A stretch of DNA of 64,000 nt from Allostella vacuolata (GCA_006739055.1 AP019702.1:1488501-1552500), one strand, 5' to 3'. Positions 48,209 through 59,523 are shown, counted from the stretch's first letter. Numbers and translations are program-made. The notes: generated by a model from the letters alone, not told the origin.

Positions 48209-49165
48209 TTGGCAGCCGAGCGTTTCCTGCGCTGGCCGATCATGGCGTCGGTCGCGGCCCACGCCGCGGTCGTCGGCGCGATGATGGCGTTCGACGCCAT
48301 GCAGCCGGAACCGCCGCCCAAGCCGGTCGAGATCGTCATGGCGGCGGTGCCGACCAGCATGGACGCCCTGTCCATGAAGGCCGACGACACTGCGCCCGCG
48401 CCGCCCGACGCGGCCCAGTTGGCCCAGCCGGTGGAAACCGCGCCGCCGGTCCCGGTGGAGGCGACCCGGCCGGTACCGGTCGAGACCGTGAAGCCCGTCG
48501 ACACCACCACCGCGCCGCCCCCGCCGCCGCCCGACGAGGTCAAGACCGCCAAGGCCGAGGAACTGCCGGTCGAGAAGCCGGTCGAGCAGGTGGCCGAGAT
48601 CGAGCCGCTGGAAGCCAAGCCGGTCGAGGACATGGTCGAGGCAAAGGCCCGGGACGTGACCCCGCCGCCGCCCAAGCCGCGCCGCCCGACCCCGCCCCGT
48701 CCGCCGACCCCGGTGGTGGCCCAGGCGCGGCCGACGCCCAACCCGGCGCCGTCGCCGACGCCGTCCCCGCCGTCGCCCGCCCCGGTCGCCGATTCGGCCC
48801 CCGCGCCCAGCCCGGCGCCGCCCGCGCAGACCGCCATGGTGTCGGCGCCGGCGCCGCGCCCGTCGCGCCCGGCCGGCCCCTCGCAATCCTACCTGGCCGC
48901 GCTCCGCGCCCAGCTGGAGCGGCACAAGACCTATCCCGCGGTCGCCCAGCGGCGCCGCATGGAGGGCACCACCACCGTCCGCTTCACCATCGCCCGCAGC
49001 GGCCAGATCCTGTCGCACCGCATCGTCAACAGCTCGGGCCACTCGGCGCTCGATCGCGAGGTCGAGGAACTGCTGCAGCGCGCCTCGCCCCTGCCGGCCC
49101 TGCCGGCCGACGTGGACGGGGAGCAGCTGGAGATCGTGGTTCCGATCAGCTTCTACCTGCGCTGA
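48209..49165 (+). CDS. tonB: TonB-family energy transducer
   Basis: A 318-residue TonB protein starting at a TTG preceded by GGAGGG. One N-terminal anchor (about 8-28) is followed by a long Pro-rich spacer (about 40-225, many PPPP and KPV runs) that crosses the periplasm. The C-terminal domain begins SYLAALRAQLERHKTYPAVA (about 230) and includes GTTTVRFTIARSGQI, which contacts TonB-box receptors. It ends the operon. No TonB-dependent receptor gene is in the window. Confidence 0.92.
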   Translation: MAAERFLRWPIMASVAAHAAVVGAMMAFDAMQPEPPPKPVEIVMAAVPTSMDALSMKADDTAPAPPDAAQLAQPVETAPPVPVEATRPVPVETVKPVDTTTAPPPPPPDEVKTAKAEELPVEKPVEQVAEIEPLEAKPVEDMVEAKARDVTPPPPKPRRPTPPRPPTPVVAQARPTPNPAPSPTPSPPSPAPVADSAPAPSPAPPAQTAMVSAPAPRPSRPAGPSQSYLAALRAQLERHKTYPAVAQRRRMEGTTTVRFTIARSGQILSHRIVNSSGHSALDREVEELLQRASPLPALPADVDGEQLEIVVPISFYLR

Positions 49166-49192
49166 GCCCTCCCCTGGCGCGCCCGCCGGCCT

Positions 49193-49996
49193 CTATCGCA
49201 GCGACAGCAGAAGGATCATGGCCAGCCCGACCGCGATCCGGTACCAGGCGAACGGCATGAAGCCGTGGCGGGCGACGAAGCCGACCACCGCGCGCACCAC
49301 CACCAATGCTGCGGCGAACGCCGCCAGGAAGCCGATGGCGATCACCGCGCCCGCCGACAGGTCGAGCGAGGACCAGTTCTTCATCAGGTCGTAGGCGGTG
49401 GCCGCCGCCATCGTCGGCACCGCCAGGTGGAACGAGAACTCGGTCGCCGCGCGCCGGTCGACGCCCAGCAGCACCGCGCCCAGGATGGTCGCGCCGGAGC
49501 GGGATACGCCCGGGATCATCGCGACCACCTGGCACAGGCCGATCTTGAGCGCCAGGCGGAAGCGAATGTCGTCGACCGTGGCGACGGTCGGCCGCGGCTT
49601 CACGCGCTCGATCGCCAGGATGGCGATCCCGCCCACGACCAGCGCCACCGACACCACCCAGGGCGAGAAGAGAACCTCCTTGATGAAGCGGTGGGCCACG
49701 ACTCCGACCGCCAGGGCGGGCAGCACGCCGAAGAACAGGTTGCCGTAGAAGCGCTGCGCGTCCGGGGCATGGCCGATGCGCAGCAGGCTGCCGAACAGGC
49801 GCTCGCGATAGAGCCAGCAGACGGCGAGGATCGCCCCCAGCTGGATCGCGATCTCGAACACCTTGCCGGGCGGGCCGCGGAAGCCGATCAGGTCGATCGC
49901 CAGCAGGAGGTGGCCGGTCGACGAGACCGGAATGAATTCCGTCAGCCCTTCGAGCAGTCCGAGAAGGGCGGCCTGGAACGCCGTCGAGATGTCCAT
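49193..49996 (-). CDS. uppP: Undecaprenyl-diphosphatase
   Basis: A 267-residue membrane enzyme (BacA family) that dephosphorylates undecaprenyl diphosphate for reuse in peptidoglycan and glycan synthesis. The catalytic loops are GLTEFIPVSSTGHLLL (about 17-32) with the essential Glu and Ser, and MIPGVSRSGATI (about 161) with the Arg. It has about eight hydrophobic helices. It converges with tonB and lies upstream of tRNA-Val on the same strand. Confidence 0.95.
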   Translation of the reverse strand: MDISTAFQAALLGLLEGLTEFIPVSSTGHLLLAIDLIGFRGPPGKVFEIAIQLGAILAVCWLYRERLFGSLLRIGHAPDAQRFYGNLFFGVLPALAVGVVAHRFIKEVLFSPWVVSVALVVGGIAILAIERVKPRPTVATVDDIRFRLALKIGLCQVVAMIPGVSRSGATILGAVLLGVDRRAATEFSFHLAVPTMAAATAYDLMKNWSSLDLSAGAVIAIGFLAAFAAALVVVRAVVGFVARHGFMPFAWYRIAVGLAMILLLSLR

Positions 49997-50041
49997 GAAG
50001 GCCCCGATCGCGGAGCAAGGAAGGAATTGGCCGGGAGGGCA

Positions 50042-50116
50042 TGGTGGGCGCGGTAGGGATTGAACCTACGACCCCCGCGGTGTGAACACGGTGCTCTCCC
50101 ACTGAGCTACGCGCCC
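50042..50116 (-). tRNA. tRNA-Val (anticodon CAC)
   Basis: On the minus strand a 75-base cloverleaf with encoded CCA. The acceptor stem is GGGCGCG with CGCGCCC, the D-arm is AGCTCAGTGGGAGAGC, the anticodon stem CCGTG pairs with CGCGG around TTCACAC to give CAC, and the T-arm contains GGTTCAATCC. It reads GUG. Confidence 0.96.
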
Positions 50117-50182
50117 GCCCGGCGGATGGCTTATAGTGGGGGGCGTCCGGCCAAGTCAACCGCTGGCTGGCAGGGAGCGACA

Positions 50183-51052
50183 ATGCATCCACCGCGCCGC
50201 ATCGGACTGTCGGGACTGCTTCTGGTCGGCCTCCTCCTCCCTGCTGCCGCGGCTGCCGCCGCCGCGGGGCCGCGTTCGCTGGAACTGCGCTACGACGTCT
50301 ATACTGCCGGCCTGCCGACGCTCAGCCTCCGGCTCGACATCGCCTTCACGGGCGAACGCTACCGGATCGTCTCGCACATGGAGACGCAAGGGGTGATCGG
50401 CTTTCTCTTTCCCTGGCGCCACCGCGGCGAGACCGAGGGGACGGTGGTCGACGGCGAGCTGCGGCCCGGCCACTATCGGGCGACCAGCGATGCGTCCGGC
50501 ACGGTCAGGTCGGCGCGCCTGGCCTATCGCGGCGACGGCACCGTCACGGCCACCGCGGAGCCGGCCCGGGAGGAGGGGCGGGACCCGGTCCCCGTCGCCA
50601 TGACCCGGGGCGCGGTCGACATCCTGACCGCGGTCCTGCGCGTGACCCGGCAGATCGAGGCGAGCGGTCGTTGCGAGGGGGAGATCCCCGTGTTCGACGG
50701 GCTGCGCCGCTACGACCTGGTCTTCAGCGACGGCGGGGCCGACCGCTCGAACGCCATGACCGTCTCTGCCGTGCGCCGCTGCCAGGCCTCGATGCGGCGC
50801 CTGGCCGGGTTCCTGAAGACCTTGTCGCCGTGGGACGACGGCGACGACGCCAGAGCCGCCGCCATCGCCGTCGCGCCGCTTGGCGTCGGCCTGCCGCAGG
50901 TGCCGGTCCGGCTCGACCTGGCAACGCCGATCGGCATGGCCTATGCCGAGCTGGCCGGCGTCACCGTCGACGGCCGCGCGCTGCCGGCCCCGGGCGACGA
51001 GACCGCGGTCGCCGGGGCCCGCTCGGCGGGGCCGACGCTGCCCAGGCGGTAG
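50183..51052 (+). CDS. DUF3108 domain protein, exported
   Basis: A 289-residue protein. After a signal peptide (SGLLLVGLLLPAAAAAAAAG) it reads LELRYDVYTAGLPTLSLRLD and YRIVSHMETQGVIGFLFPWR, the DUF3108 pattern of predicted periplasmic beta-rich proteins of unknown function. GGGAG lies before the ATG, which is used in preference to the earlier frame start inside the tRNA. It is convergent with the aldehyde dehydrogenase gene and a terminator separates them. Confidence 0.82.
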   Translation: MHPPRRIGLSGLLLVGLLLPAAAAAAAAGPRSLELRYDVYTAGLPTLSLRLDIAFTGERYRIVSHMETQGVIGFLFPWRHRGETEGTVVDGELRPGHYRATSDASGTVRSARLAYRGDGTVTATAEPAREEGRDPVPVAMTRGAVDILTAVLRVTRQIEASGRCEGEIPVFDGLRRYDLVFSDGGADRSNAMTVSAVRRCQASMRRLAGFLKTLSPWDDGDDARAAAIAVAPLGVGLPQVPVRLDLATPIGMAYAELAGVTVDGRALPAPGDETAVAGARSAGPTLPRR

Positions 51053-51059
51053 ACCCTCG

Positions 51060-51099
51060 CAAATAAAGAAAACGGGATGCCGCTGGCGCGGCATCCCGT
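51060..51099 (-). terminator. Intrinsic terminator of the aldehyde dehydrogenase gene
   Basis: ACGGGATGCCGC (51072-51083) pairs perfectly with GCGGCATCCCGT (51088-51099) around a 4-base loop. Read on the minus strand, the stem is followed by TTTTCTTTATTTG, a good U-run. It lies 27 bases after the dehydrogenase stop. Confidence 0.88.
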
Positions 51100-51125
51100 C
51101 GGAAGGCACCCGGAAGACGGCGGGT

Positions 51126-52556
51126 TCAGGCGGCTTCGTAGCCGATGACCGCCTTGACCTCGAGGAATTCCTCCAGGCCGAACTCGGCATATTCGCGCCC
51201 GTTGCCGGACTGCTTGTAGCCGCCGAACGGCGCGCCCAGGTCACCCATCGGGTAGTTGATGTGGACGTTGCCCGCCCGCATCTTCGCCGCGATGTCGCGG
51301 GCCTTGGCGAGGTCGGCCGACTGGACGTAGGCGGCCAGGCCGTAGACCGTGTCGTTGGCGAGGCGGACGACCTCGTCCTCGCTCTCGTACTTGTGGATCG
51401 CCAGCACCGGGCCGAAGATCTCCTCGCGCGAGATGGTCATGTCCGGGGTGACGTTGCCGAAGATGGTCGGGCGGACGTAGTAGCCGCGGTTGAGGCCCTC
51501 GGGCCGGCCGGGGCCGCCGGTGACGAGCGTCGCGCCCTCGTCGATGCCGGCCTGGATCAGGCGCTGGATCTTGTCGAACTGGGCCTGGCTGACGACCGGG
51601 CCGAGCTGCACGCCCTCGGCCTGCGGATGCCCGACCTTGTGCGATTCGGCCACCTTCTTCGCGACGGCCAGCGCCTCGTCATGGCGATCGGCCGGGACGA
51701 ACATGCGGGTCGGCGCGTTGCAGGACTGGCCGCTGTTGCGGAAGCAGTTGACGACGCCCTTGGTCACCGCCTTCTCGATGTCGACGTCGGGCAGCAGGAT
51801 GTTGGCGGACTTGCCGCCCAGCTCCTGGGCGACGCGCTTGACCGTGTCGGCGGCCGCCTTGGCGACCAGGATGCCGGCCCGGGTCGAGCCGGTGAAGGAC
51901 ACCATGTCGACGTCGGGATGGGCGGCGATCGCCTGGCCGACCGTCGGGCCGTCGCCGTTCACCAGGTTGAACACGCCCTTGGGCACGCCCGCCTCGTGCA
52001 GCACCTCGGCGAAGATGATGGCGTTGATGGGCGCGATCTCGCTCGGCTTCAGGACCATGGTGCAGCCGGCGGCGATCGCCGGGGCGACCTTGCAGGCGAT
52101 CTGGTTGAGGGGCCAGTTCCACGGCGTGATCATGCCGCACACGCCGATCGGCTCGCGGGCGATCAGGGTCGACCCGCGCACTTCGGAAAACTCGTAGCCT
52201 TCCAGCGTGTCGGCCATCTTCGCGATGTGGCGCCAGCCGATCGCCGCCTGGGCGTTGGTGGCGAGGTCCATCGGCGCGCCCATCTCCTGCGAGATGGCGG
52301 CGGCGATCTCGGGCAGGCGGGTCTTGTAGACCTCGACGATGCGGCGCAGCAGGGCGACGCGCTCGGCCTTGCTGGTGCGCGAGAAGGCCGGGAAGGCGGC
52401 CTTGGCCGCGGCGACCGCGCGGTCGACGTCGGCGGCCGAGCCGACCGAGATCCGGGTGAACGCTTCCTCGCTGGAGGGGTCGATCACGTCGAGCGTGGCG
52501 GGAACGATGGGGTCGACCCACTGGCCGTCGATGTAGAACTGCTGGGCATGGGACAT
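51126..52556 (-). CDS. Aldehyde dehydrogenase family protein
   Basis: A 476-residue NAD(P)-dependent dehydrogenase. The catalytic Cys is in NSGQSCNAPTRMFV (about 277) and the general-base Glu in AQELGGKSANILL (about 243); the cofactor loop is SFTGSTRAGILVAKA (about 219). The substrate is not assignable. The frame is open to 52730, but the ATG at 52556 (MSHAQQFYIDGQW) starts the family N-terminus. It ends at a strong intrinsic terminator. Confidence 0.93.
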   Translation of the reverse strand: MSHAQQFYIDGQWVDPIVPATLDVIDPSSEEAFTRISVGSAADVDRAVAAAKAAFPAFSRTSKAERVALLRRIVEVYKTRLPEIAAAISQEMGAPMDLATNAQAAIGWRHIAKMADTLEGYEFSEVRGSTLIAREPIGVCGMITPWNWPLNQIACKVAPAIAAGCTMVLKPSEIAPINAIIFAEVLHEAGVPKGVFNLVNGDGPTVGQAIAAHPDVDMVSFTGSTRAGILVAKAAADTVKRVAQELGGKSANILLPDVDIEKAVTKGVVNCFRNSGQSCNAPTRMFVPADRHDEALAVAKKVAESHKVGHPQAEGVQLGPVVSQAQFDKIQRLIQAGIDEGATLVTGGPGRPEGLNRGYYVRPTIFGNVTPDMTISREEIFGPVLAIHKYESEDEVVRLANDTVYGLAAYVQSADLAKARDIAAKMRAGNVHINYPMGDLGAPFGGYKQSGNGREYAEFGLEEFLEVKAVIGYEAA

Positions 52557-52728
52557 GGCGTTCGTCCTCCGGTTGGGGGCAGAAGGGGGCTCTGTCGCGG
52601 CAGGGGGCGGCACCGGCTGGTGCGTGGCGCTATATATCATGAGATATGACGGGTGCGTCCAGACCCGGCCCGGCGCTTTTGCGGCCGATCCGGGAACAGA
52701 TCCCGCGCGGCATGCGTTGGCAGGGGCC

Positions 52729-53793
52729 ATGAAACTCTTCGAATGCCAGAACTGCGGCCAGCCGCTCTATTTCGAGAACACCCGCTGCATCAGCTGCGGG
52801 CTGATCCTGGGCTACCTGCCGGACATCGGCGAGATGTCGGCGCTGGAGCCGGAGCAGGACGACGACTGGCGCGCGCTGGCGGCACCCGACCGGCCCTACC
52901 GCTTCTGCGCCAACGTCGCCCACGGCACCTGCAACTGGCTGGTGCCGGCCGACCAGGAAGAGCCGTTGTGCCGCGCCTGCCGGCACAACCGCACCATCCC
53001 CGACCTGGGCCCGCCCGAGAACCTGGACCGCTGGTACCGGATGGAGGTCGCCAAGCACCGCCTGTTCTACACCCTGCTGGCGCTGGGCCTGCCGCTCGCC
53101 AACCGAACCGACGACCCGGAGAACGGGCTCGCCTTCGACTTCCTGGCCGATCCCGGGCCGCCGCATGCGCCCAGGATCCTCACCGGGCACGACAACGGGC
53201 TGGTCACGATCAACCTGGCCGAGGCCGACGACGCCCAGCGCGAGCGCATCCGCGCCGAGATGGGCGAGCCCTACCGCACCCTGCTCGGCCATTTCCGCCA
53301 CGAGGTCGGGCACTGGTTCTGGGATCGCATGGTGGCGACCGGGCCGGAGCTGGAGGCGTTCCGCACGCTCTTCGGCGACGAGCGCCAGGACTATGCCGAG
53401 GCCCTGGCGCGCCACTATGCCAACGGCCCGCCCGCAGACTGGCAGGAGCGCTTCATCAGCGCCTATGCCAGCTGCCACCCGTGGGAAGACTTCGCCGAGA
53501 CCTGGGCCCACTACCTGCATATCGTCGACACGCTGGAGACGGCGCGCGCCTTCGGGTTGCGGATCCGGCCGCGCATCGAGCGTGGGGCGGAGATGGCCGC
53601 CCGCATCGACTTCGACCCCAATGACTCGGTCGGGGCGGAGCGCCTGGTCGATGCCTGGCTGCCGCTCACCTTCGCGGTCAACAGCCTCAACCGCAGCATG
53701 GGCCTGCCGGATCTCTATCCCTTCGTCCTGCCGCGCCCGGTGATCGAGAAGCTGGATTTCATCGACCGCCTGGTCCACCCGCCGGAGCGGTAG
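52729..53793 (+). CDS. Zinc-ribbon putative metallopeptidase
   Basis: A 354-residue protein. The N-terminus is a zinc ribbon ([21 protein letters not shown], about 4-23), and a second Cys group is CANVAHGTC...CRAC (about 62-90). A metallopeptidase-like core has [12 protein letters not shown] (about 189-200) with HExxH-type ligands and a downstream acidic helix [17 protein letters not shown]-like segment (about 246). It belongs to the family often annotated as putative zinc-binding metallopeptidase (DUF2248-like). Substrate unknown; cytoplasmic. It overlaps the convergent GNAT gene by 35 bases. Confidence 0.82.
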   Translation: MKLFECQNCGQPLYFENTRCISCGLILGYLPDIGEMSALEPEQDDDWRALAAPDRPYRFCANVAHGTCNWLVPADQEEPLCRACRHNRTIPDLGPPENLDRWYRMEVAKHRLFYTLLALGLPLANRTDDPENGLAFDFLADPGPPHAPRILTGHDNGLVTINLAEADDAQRERIRAEMGEPYRTLLGHFRHEVGHWFWDRMVATGPELEAFRTLFGDERQDYAEALARHYANGPPADWQERFISAYASCHPWEDFAETWAHYLHIVDTLETARAFGLRIRPRIERGAEMAARIDFDPNDSVGAERLVDAWLPLTFAVNSLNRSMGLPDLYPFVLPRPVIEKLDFIDRLVHPPER

Positions 53794-54238
53794 CGGGCCG
53801 GTCGCGGTCCGCGGTGCCGCCGGCCCCCAGCGCAAGGCGGAACTCGACCGATCCGGCGTCGCGCGCCGTCTGCTGCCAGCCGGCCGCGCGATAGAAGCCC
53901 TCGGCCCGGCTGCCGGCCGCGACCGACAGGGTGGCACTGTCCAGGCCGCGTGCCCGCAGCGTCCGGCAGGCGGCCTCGAGCAGGGTCCGGCCGATGCCGC
54001 GGCCGTCCTGGCCGGGTGCCACGACGAGGGCGCGGATGCGGCCGTCGCGCGGGTCGGATGCGGCGAAGCCGCCGATCGCCCCGTCCGCGTCCCACACCCA
54101 GAGGTCGGAATGGTCGGCAAGCCACGCGGCGTCGGCGACCGAGAGGCGGAAGGGGGCGAGCAGCGGGGTGTCGGTCGCCGCCTGCGCCAACTCGACGAGG
54201 CGGGGGATCTCCGCGGCGGCGGCGCGGCGAAGGGTCAC
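53759..54238 (-). CDS. GNAT-family N-acetyltransferase
   Basis: A 159-residue acetyltransferase. Motif [20 protein letters not shown] (about 77-95), binds acetyl-CoA, and [15 protein letters not shown] (about 118) is motif B. The acceptor is unknown. It starts at a GTG that overlaps the RND pump stop (GTGA), so it is translated from the efflux operon. Its 3' end overlaps the zinc-ribbon peptidase gene. Confidence 0.85.
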   Translation of the reverse strand: MTLRRAAAAEIPRLVELAQAATDTPLLAPFRLSVADAAWLADHSDLWVWDADGAIGGFAASDPRDGRIRALVVAPGQDGRGIGRTLLEAACRTLRARGLDSATLSVAAGSRAEGFYRAAGWQQTARDAGSVEFRLALGAGGTADRDRPATAPAGGPGGR

Positions 54239-57200
54239 CCGCGCCCGCCGAACCGGGCGTGGAAGCGCTCGCGCATTCCTTGCAGCAGGACGAACAGCGA
54301 GGGGATGAGGAAGATGCCGAGCACCGAGGCCGCCAGCATGCCGCCGAACACGGCGGTGCCGACGGCCCGCCGGCTGGCCGCACCCGCGCCGGTCGCGATC
54401 ACCAGGGGCACCAGGCTGAGGATGAAGGCGAAGCTGGTCATCATCACCGCCCGGAAGCGCAGGCGCGCCCCGGATACGGCGGCGTCCGTCAGGGAGGCGC
54501 CGCCCTCGCGCTCCTCCTTGGCGAACTCGACGATCAGGATGGCGTTCTTGGCGGCGAGCGCGATCAGCACGACGATGCCGATCTGGGCGTAGACGTCGTT
54601 GGCGAGCCCGGCCAGCACCAGCGCCACCATGGCCCCGGCCAGCCCGACGATCACCGACAGCAGGACGCCGATCGGGATCGTCCAGCTCTCGTAGAGCGCC
54701 ACCAGGAAGAGATAGGCGAACAGCACGGCCAGGCCGAGGATGACCATGGTCTGGCCGCCGGCCTGCTTCTCCTGCAGCGACGAGCCGGTCCAGGCGAAGG
54801 CGTAGCCCCGGGGCAGGGTGGCGGCCGAGACGCGCTCCATCGCCGCGATCGCCGCCCCCGAGCTGTAGCCGGGCGCGGCACTGCCCGACACCGAGGCGCT
54901 GCGGGCATTGTCGTAGCGCACCAGGAACTGCGGGCCGAGGATGATGCGGGCGTCGGCGATGGAGGACAGGGCCACCATCTCGCCGGTGGTCCGGCTGCGC
55001 ACATGGATGCGGTAGATGTCCGGCACCTGGTCGCGGTCGGCCGCCTCGCCCTGCACGGTGACGGTCCAGGTGCGGCCGAACAGGTTGAAGTCGTTGACGT
55101 AGAGGCCGCCCAGGGTCGCCTGCAGCGCCTGGAAGATGTCGGCTATGTCGAGGCCGAGCTGCTGGGCCTTCTCGCGGTCGATGTCGAGGAAGACCTGCGG
55201 GGTCGCCGCGCTGAAGCCGCTGTAGACCCGGGTCAGCTCCGGCTGCTGGTTGGCCTGGAACAGCAGGCCGCGGGTCACCGCCGCCAGGTCCTCGGGCGTG
55301 CTGCCTCCGATGTCCTGCAGCTGGTATTCGAAGCCGCCCGCGGTGCCGAGGCCGATGATCGGCGGCAGGTTGAAGGCCAGCACGTTGGCCCCGGGGATGG
55401 ACTGGGCAGCCTGCTGGATGCGGCCGATGATCGCCTGGGCGGACAGGTCGGCGCGGGTGCGCCGGGCGAACGGCTCCAGCGTCACCACGAAGAAGCCGGA
55501 GTTGGACTGGGCCAGCGAGTTCATGAAGCTGTAGCCGACGACCGCGGTGACGAGGCTCACCCCCTCGGTCTGGCGCAGGATGCCCTCGACCTGCTCCACC
55601 ACCGCCTGGGTGCGGTTGCTGGATGCGCCGTCCGGCAGCTGGGCCTCGATGAAGAACAGGCCCTGGTCCTCTTCCGGCAGGAAGCTCGACGGGGTCTTGG
55701 CGAAGAGCCAGCCGGTCAGGAGCGCCGCCACCAGCAGCCCCGCCAGCGCGAACGCCGACCGCCGCACCAGCCGGCCGACGACCGCGGCATAGCCGTCGCG
55801 CGCCCGGTCGATGCCGCCCAGGATGGCGCGGATCGCCCGTGGCCGGTGGTGGGTCGGCTTCATGATCAGGGCGCAGAGCGCCGGCGACAGGGTGAGCGCG
55901 TTGACGGCGGAAATCACCATGGCGACCGACACGGTGACCGCGAACTGCTGGTAGAGCTGGCCGACGATGCCGGGCACGAAGCCGACCGGCACGAACACCG
56001 ACAGCAGGACCATGGTGATGGCGATGATCGGGCCGGTGATCTGGCCCATCGCCTTCTTGGCCGCCTCCCGGGGCGGCGACCCGTCTTCCTCCATCACCCG
56101 CTCGACGTTCTCGACCACCACGATCGCGTCGTCGACGACGATGCCGATCGCCAGCACCAGCGCGAACAGCGAGATGGTGTTGGCGGTGTAGCCCATCGCC
56201 AGCAGCACCGCGAAGGTGCCGATCAGCGCCACCGGCACGGCCAGCATGGGAATCAGCGTGGCGCGCAGCTGGCCCAGGAACAGGAAGACGACCAGCACCA
56301 CCAGGACGAAGGCCTCGACCAGCGTCTTCACCACCTCGCCGATCGTGTCCTGCACGAACACCGTGGTGTCGTAGACGACGGAGTAGGCGAGGTCGTCGGG
56401 GAAGCGCTGGGCCAGGTCGGCGAGCGCCTTCTGCACCCCCTCGGTGACGGCGATGGCGTTGGCGCCGGGCGCCTGGAAGATGCCGATGACCGAGGCCGGC
56501 TTGCCGTTGAGGCGTCCATAGGCGTCCGCCGAGCGCGCGCCCAGCTCGACCCGGCCGATATCCTTGATGCGCAGGAAGCCGCCGTCCGGCTCCGCCCGGA
56601 CGATGATGTTCTCGAACGCGGGCACGCTGTCGAGCCGGCCCCTGGTCTGGATGCTGAGCTGGAACTGGGTGTCGTCGCTGAACGGGGCGGCGCCGATGCG
56701 GCCGGCCGCCGCCTGCACGTTCTGGCTGGCGAGTGCGGAGACGACGTCCTGCACCGTCAGCCCCAGCACCGCCATGCGCTCGACGCCGAGCCAGATGCGC
56801 ATGGAATAGTCGAGCGGCCCGAACATCATCGCCTGGCCCACGCCCGGCACCCGGGCCAGCGTGTCGATGATGTTGATGGTGGCGTAGTTGGACAGGAACA
56901 GGGCGTCGTGGGTGCCGCGCGGCGAGTGCAGGTTGACCACCTGCAGCAGCGCCGAGGACCGCTTGGCGACGTTGACCCCGGCCCGCGTCACCTCCTCCGG
57001 CAGCTTCGCCTGGGCGAGCTGGACCCGGTTCAGCACGTTGACCGCGTTGAGGTCGGGGTCGGAGCCGACCTCGAAGGCGATCGAGAGCGTGTAGCTGCCG
57101 TCGTTGCCGCTGGTCGACTTCATGTAGAGCATGCGGTCGACGCCGTTGACCTGGGATTCGATCGGCTGGGCGACCGTGGTCTCGACCACCCCGGCCGCGG

Positions 57201-57357
57201 CTCCCGGATAGCTCGCCGTGATCGTCACCTGCGGCGGCACGATGTCGGGGAACTGCGCCACCGGGATCGCCCGCATGGCGATCAGGCCGGCCAGCGTGAT
57301 GATGATCGAGATGACCGCGGCCAGGCGCGGGCGGTCGATGAAGACGGCGGAGATCAT
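54235..57357 (-). CDS. RND efflux pump inner-membrane permease (HAE1/AcrB family)
   Basis: A 1040-residue trimeric proton-driven pump. The TM4 proton-relay Asp pair is in [18 protein letters not shown] (about 398), the TM10 Lys is in [17 protein letters not shown] (about 927). The length and the duplicated layout are standard. Drugs or lipophilic compounds are likely substrates. It follows the adaptor gene by 15 bases. No outer-membrane factor gene is in this operon; the TolC-like protein at 35543 belongs to the copper cluster. Confidence 0.95.
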   Translation of the reverse strand: MISAVFIDRPRLAAVISIIITLAGLIAMRAIPVAQFPDIVPPQVTITASYPGAAAGVVETTVAQPIESQVNGVDRMLYMKSTSGNDGSYTLSIAFEVGSDPDLNAVNVLNRVQLAQAKLPEEVTRAGVNVAKRSSALLQVVNLHSPRGTHDALFLSNYATINIIDTLARVPGVGQAMMFGPLDYSMRIWLGVERMAVLGLTVQDVVSALASQNVQAAAGRIGAAPFSDDTQFQLSIQTRGRLDSVPAFENIIVRAEPDGGFLRIKDIGRVELGARSADAYGRLNGKPASVIGIFQAPGANAIAVTEGVQKALADLAQRFPDDLAYSVVYDTTVFVQDTIGEVVKTLVEAFVLVVLVVFLFLGQLRATLIPMLAVPVALIGTFAVLLAMGYTANTISLFALVLAIGIVVDDAIVVVENVERVMEEDGSPPREAAKKAMGQITGPIIAITMVLLSVFVPVGFVPGIVGQLYQQFAVTVSVAMVISAVNALTLSPALCALIMKPTHHRPRAIRAILGGIDRARDGYAAVVGRLVRRSAFALAGLLVAALLTGWLFAKTPSSFLPEEDQGLFFIEAQLPDGASSNRTQAVVEQVEGILRQTEGVSLVTAVVGYSFMNSLAQSNSGFFVVTLEPFARRTRADLSAQAIIGRIQQAAQSIPGANVLAFNLPPIIGLGTAGGFEYQLQDIGGSTPEDLAAVTRGLLFQANQQPELTRVYSGFSAATPQVFLDIDREKAQQLGLDIADIFQALQATLGGLYVNDFNLFGRTWTVTVQGEAADRDQVPDIYRIHVRSRTTGEMVALSSIADARIILGPQFLVRYDNARSASVSGSAAPGYSSGAAIAAMERVSAATLPRGYAFAWTGSSLQEKQAGGQTMVILGLAVLFAYLFLVALYESWTIPIGVLLSVIVGLAGAMVALVLAGLANDVYAQIGIVVLIALAAKNAILIVEFAKEEREGGASLTDAAVSGARLRFRAVMMTSFAFILSLVPLVIATGAGAASRRAVGTAVFGGMLAASVLGIFLIPSLFVLLQGMRERFHARFGGRG

Positions 57358-57372
57358 CGGGCGGGCCGCCGG

Positions 57373-58521
57373 TCAGGTGCGGGGCGCCGGGGGCGCGGCG
57401 GTCGGCGCCACTACCTGGCCCGGCCGGACCCGCTGCACGCCCTGGACGATGACGCGGTCGCCGGCCGTCACGCCGGATTCGACCGCGGTCCAGCCGGCAT
57501 CCACGGTGCCGGTGCGCACGCGGCGCACCTCCACCCGGTCGCCCGCGCCGACGACCAGGACGAAGGCGCCGCTCTGGTCCTGCTGGATCGCCGCCTGCGG
57601 GATCATCACCGCCTCCTCGGGGGTCGAGGTCTCGGCGGTGACGCGGACCGCCTGGCCGTCGACCAGCATCCGGTCGGGGTTGGGGAAGCGGGCGCGGATG
57701 GCGATGCTGTCGGTGCGCTGGTCGACCTGCACGTCGACGAAGTCGATGCGGCCGGGATGGGCGTAGGGCTTGCCGTCGGCCAGGATGGCGCGGACGACGA
57801 AGGTCTCGTTGGCGAGGCCGGAGCGCTGCGCCTCGACCATCATGCGCTGCGGCACGTTGAAGGTGATGGTCATCGGGTCCTCGCGGACGATGACCGCGAG
57901 CGCGCCCGAATCCGGGCCGAGGAAGGCGCCGACCGTGAAGTTCGAGCGGCCGATGCGGCCGGCCAGCGGCGCCTTGATGTCGGTGTAGCCGAGATTGATC
58001 TCGGCCTCGCGCAGGCCGGCCTGGGCCTCCAGCACCCGGGCGCGGGCCTGGGCGTCCTCGGCCGCGCGCTGGTCGACGGTCGCCTGCGGGATGTTCTGGG
58101 TGCGGGCCAGCTCGCGGGCACGGGCGAGCTGGGTGCCGGCGTTCTGGGCGCCGGCCTGGGCGACCGCCAGGCCGGCCTGCTGCTGGGCGACGGTCGCCTG
58201 GAACGGCGCCTTCTCGATCACGAACAGCAGGTCCCCTTCCTTGACCTGCGCGCCCTCCTCGAACAGGCGCTGCTGCAGGAAGCCCTGGATGCGTGCCCGG
58301 AGCTCCACCTTGTCGAGTGCCTGGACCCGGCCGACGAAGGGGAAGGACCGGGTCAGCGGGCGCTTCTCGGCCGCGACGACGATGACGGCGGGCGGCGGGG
58401 AGCCGGCGGGCGCGCCTTGTGCGAACGCCGGCTGCGCGGGGGCGGCCAGGATCCCGGCCATGGCCAGCAGGATGGCGGCGGCGCGCGGCCGGCCGGTCGG
58501 CCTTTGCGGAAGTGCGATCAT
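57373..58521 (-). CDS. RND efflux periplasmic adaptor (membrane-fusion protein)
   Basis: A 382-residue adaptor. After a signal peptide ([19 protein letters not shown]) come the lipoyl half [20 protein letters not shown] (about 72), a coiled hairpin ([19 protein letters not shown]), the second lipoyl half [17 protein letters not shown] (about 174), and a beta-barrel and membrane-proximal domain. It links the RND pump to an outer-membrane duct. The ATG at 58521 is the start; a further 418 codons open upstream are antisense to another gene. Confidence 0.93.
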   Translation of the reverse strand: MIALPQRPTGRPRAAAILLAMAGILAAPAQPAFAQGAPAGSPPPAVIVVAAEKRPLTRSFPFVGRVQALDKVELRARIQGFLQQRLFEEGAQVKEGDLLFVIEKAPFQATVAQQQAGLAVAQAGAQNAGTQLARARELARTQNIPQATVDQRAAEDAQARARVLEAQAGLREAEINLGYTDIKAPLAGRIGRSNFTVGAFLGPDSGALAVIVREDPMTITFNVPQRMMVEAQRSGLANETFVVRAILADGKPYAHPGRIDFVDVQVDQRTDSIAIRARFPNPDRMLVDGQAVRVTAETSTPEEAVMIPQAAIQQDQSGAFVLVVGAGDRVEVRRVRTGTVDAGWTAVESGVTAGDRVIVQGVQRVRPGQVVAPTAAPPAPRT

Positions 58522-58656
58522 GCCATTCTCCCCCTGCCGTTGCCGGCCAGTCTTGCCCCGAATTGCCGGCGGCGGCCAGCCCCCGATTGCACCGATGGGC
58601 AGCGGCGGGCCATCGTTGCGGGCCGAACGTCCAACCTGGACCCAGGAGATCCGCCC

Positions 58657-59523
58657 TTGACCACCCCCGGAGCCGGCACTGCCCCCGGCGCCTCCCGCGC
58701 CTGGCCCCTGCTGCTGGCGGCGCTCGTGGGCGCGGCCATCGGTGCCGCCGGGGTCCTGGCGCTCGACTCGCGCACGGCGCGCCTCGGGCCGGCGGCGCCG
58801 GCCGACGAGTGCCGCCAGGCCGGTGACCGCCTGGCGGAAGTCGACCTGCTGCTGCTGGACGCCGCCGCGCCGACACTGACGACCTGGGAGGCCGGGCGTC
58901 TGTTGTCGGCGGCATCCGGCACCCTGTCGGCGCTGGAGGCGCGGCTGCACCGCCACGGCGCCTGCCGCGGGCCGGAGATCGCGGGCCTGCGCGGCCGGAT
59001 CGCGGGCGCCCGCGGGGCCGCCCGGGCGACCGCGCTGGTGCCGGTGCTGGAGGCGCTCGAAGCCTACCATGGGGTCGCTGCCGGAATCGCGGCGCGCCAG
59101 GCGATGGCCGACCTGGCCGCGGCACGGGTGGCGCTGGCCCGCGCCCAGGGCGAGGCCGGCGATGCCGACACCGACGGCGAACTGCGCCGGCTGCAGCGGC
59201 GGCTGGAGGATGCCTATGGCGCGTGGGGCCGCGAGCAGCAGCGGCGCTACGACCTCTGGGCGCTGGAGCGGGCCCGCGGGCTCGACGCCTGGGCGCGGTC
59301 GAATCTCAGCGACATCCCGCTGCGCGGCGCCGGGCGGCCGGAGGTGGAGGCGCGCATGGTGGAGGCGCTGGGGCCGGTCGAGGTCCGCCTGCTGGGTCCG
59401 GCCGTGCAGGCGGTGCATGGCGAGCTGTTCCAGCGGCTGTGGCAGGAGCTGGGGCCGGAGGGGCGCATCCGCGTCGTCGCCGACCTGGTCGCCGCCCCGA
59501 AGCGCCAGCCGGCGGAGATGTAG
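58657..59523 (+). CDS. Membrane-anchored helical protein, function unknown
   Basis: A 288-residue product from a TTG preceded by AGGAG. One N-terminal membrane helix ([20 protein letters not shown], about 15-34) is followed by a periplasmic, nearly all-helical, Ala/Arg/Leu-rich region with likely coiled coils ([20 protein letters not shown], about 177). No catalytic motif is visible and no family is recognised. It diverges from the RND adaptor and is followed after one base by the next unknown gene, so the two probably act together. Confidence 0.7.
   Translation: MTTPGAGTAPGASRAWPLLLAALVGAAIGAAGVLALDSRTARLGPAAPADECRQAGDRLAEVDLLLLDAAAPTLTTWEAGRLLSAASGTLSALEARLHRHGACRGPEIAGLRGRIAGARGAARATALVPVLEALEAYHGVAAGIAARQAMADLAAARVALARAQGEAGDADTDGELRRLQRRLEDAYGAWGREQQRRYDLWALERARGLDAWARSNLSDIPLRGAGRPEVEARMVEALGPVEVRLLGPAVQAVHGELFQRLWQELGPEGRIRVVADLVAAPKRQPAEM

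Noticed and set aside
53759-59125. Open frame of 1788 codons on the minus strand
   Set aside because: It reads the RND genes in the wrong phase; only the final 160 codons encode the real GNAT protein.
53950-59523. Open frame of 1857 codons on the plus strand across the RND operon
   Set aside because: It is antisense to the RND pump and adaptor, whose motifs are unmistakable. Only its last 289 codons (from 58657) are a plausible gene. Long antisense frames are common in very GC-rich DNA.
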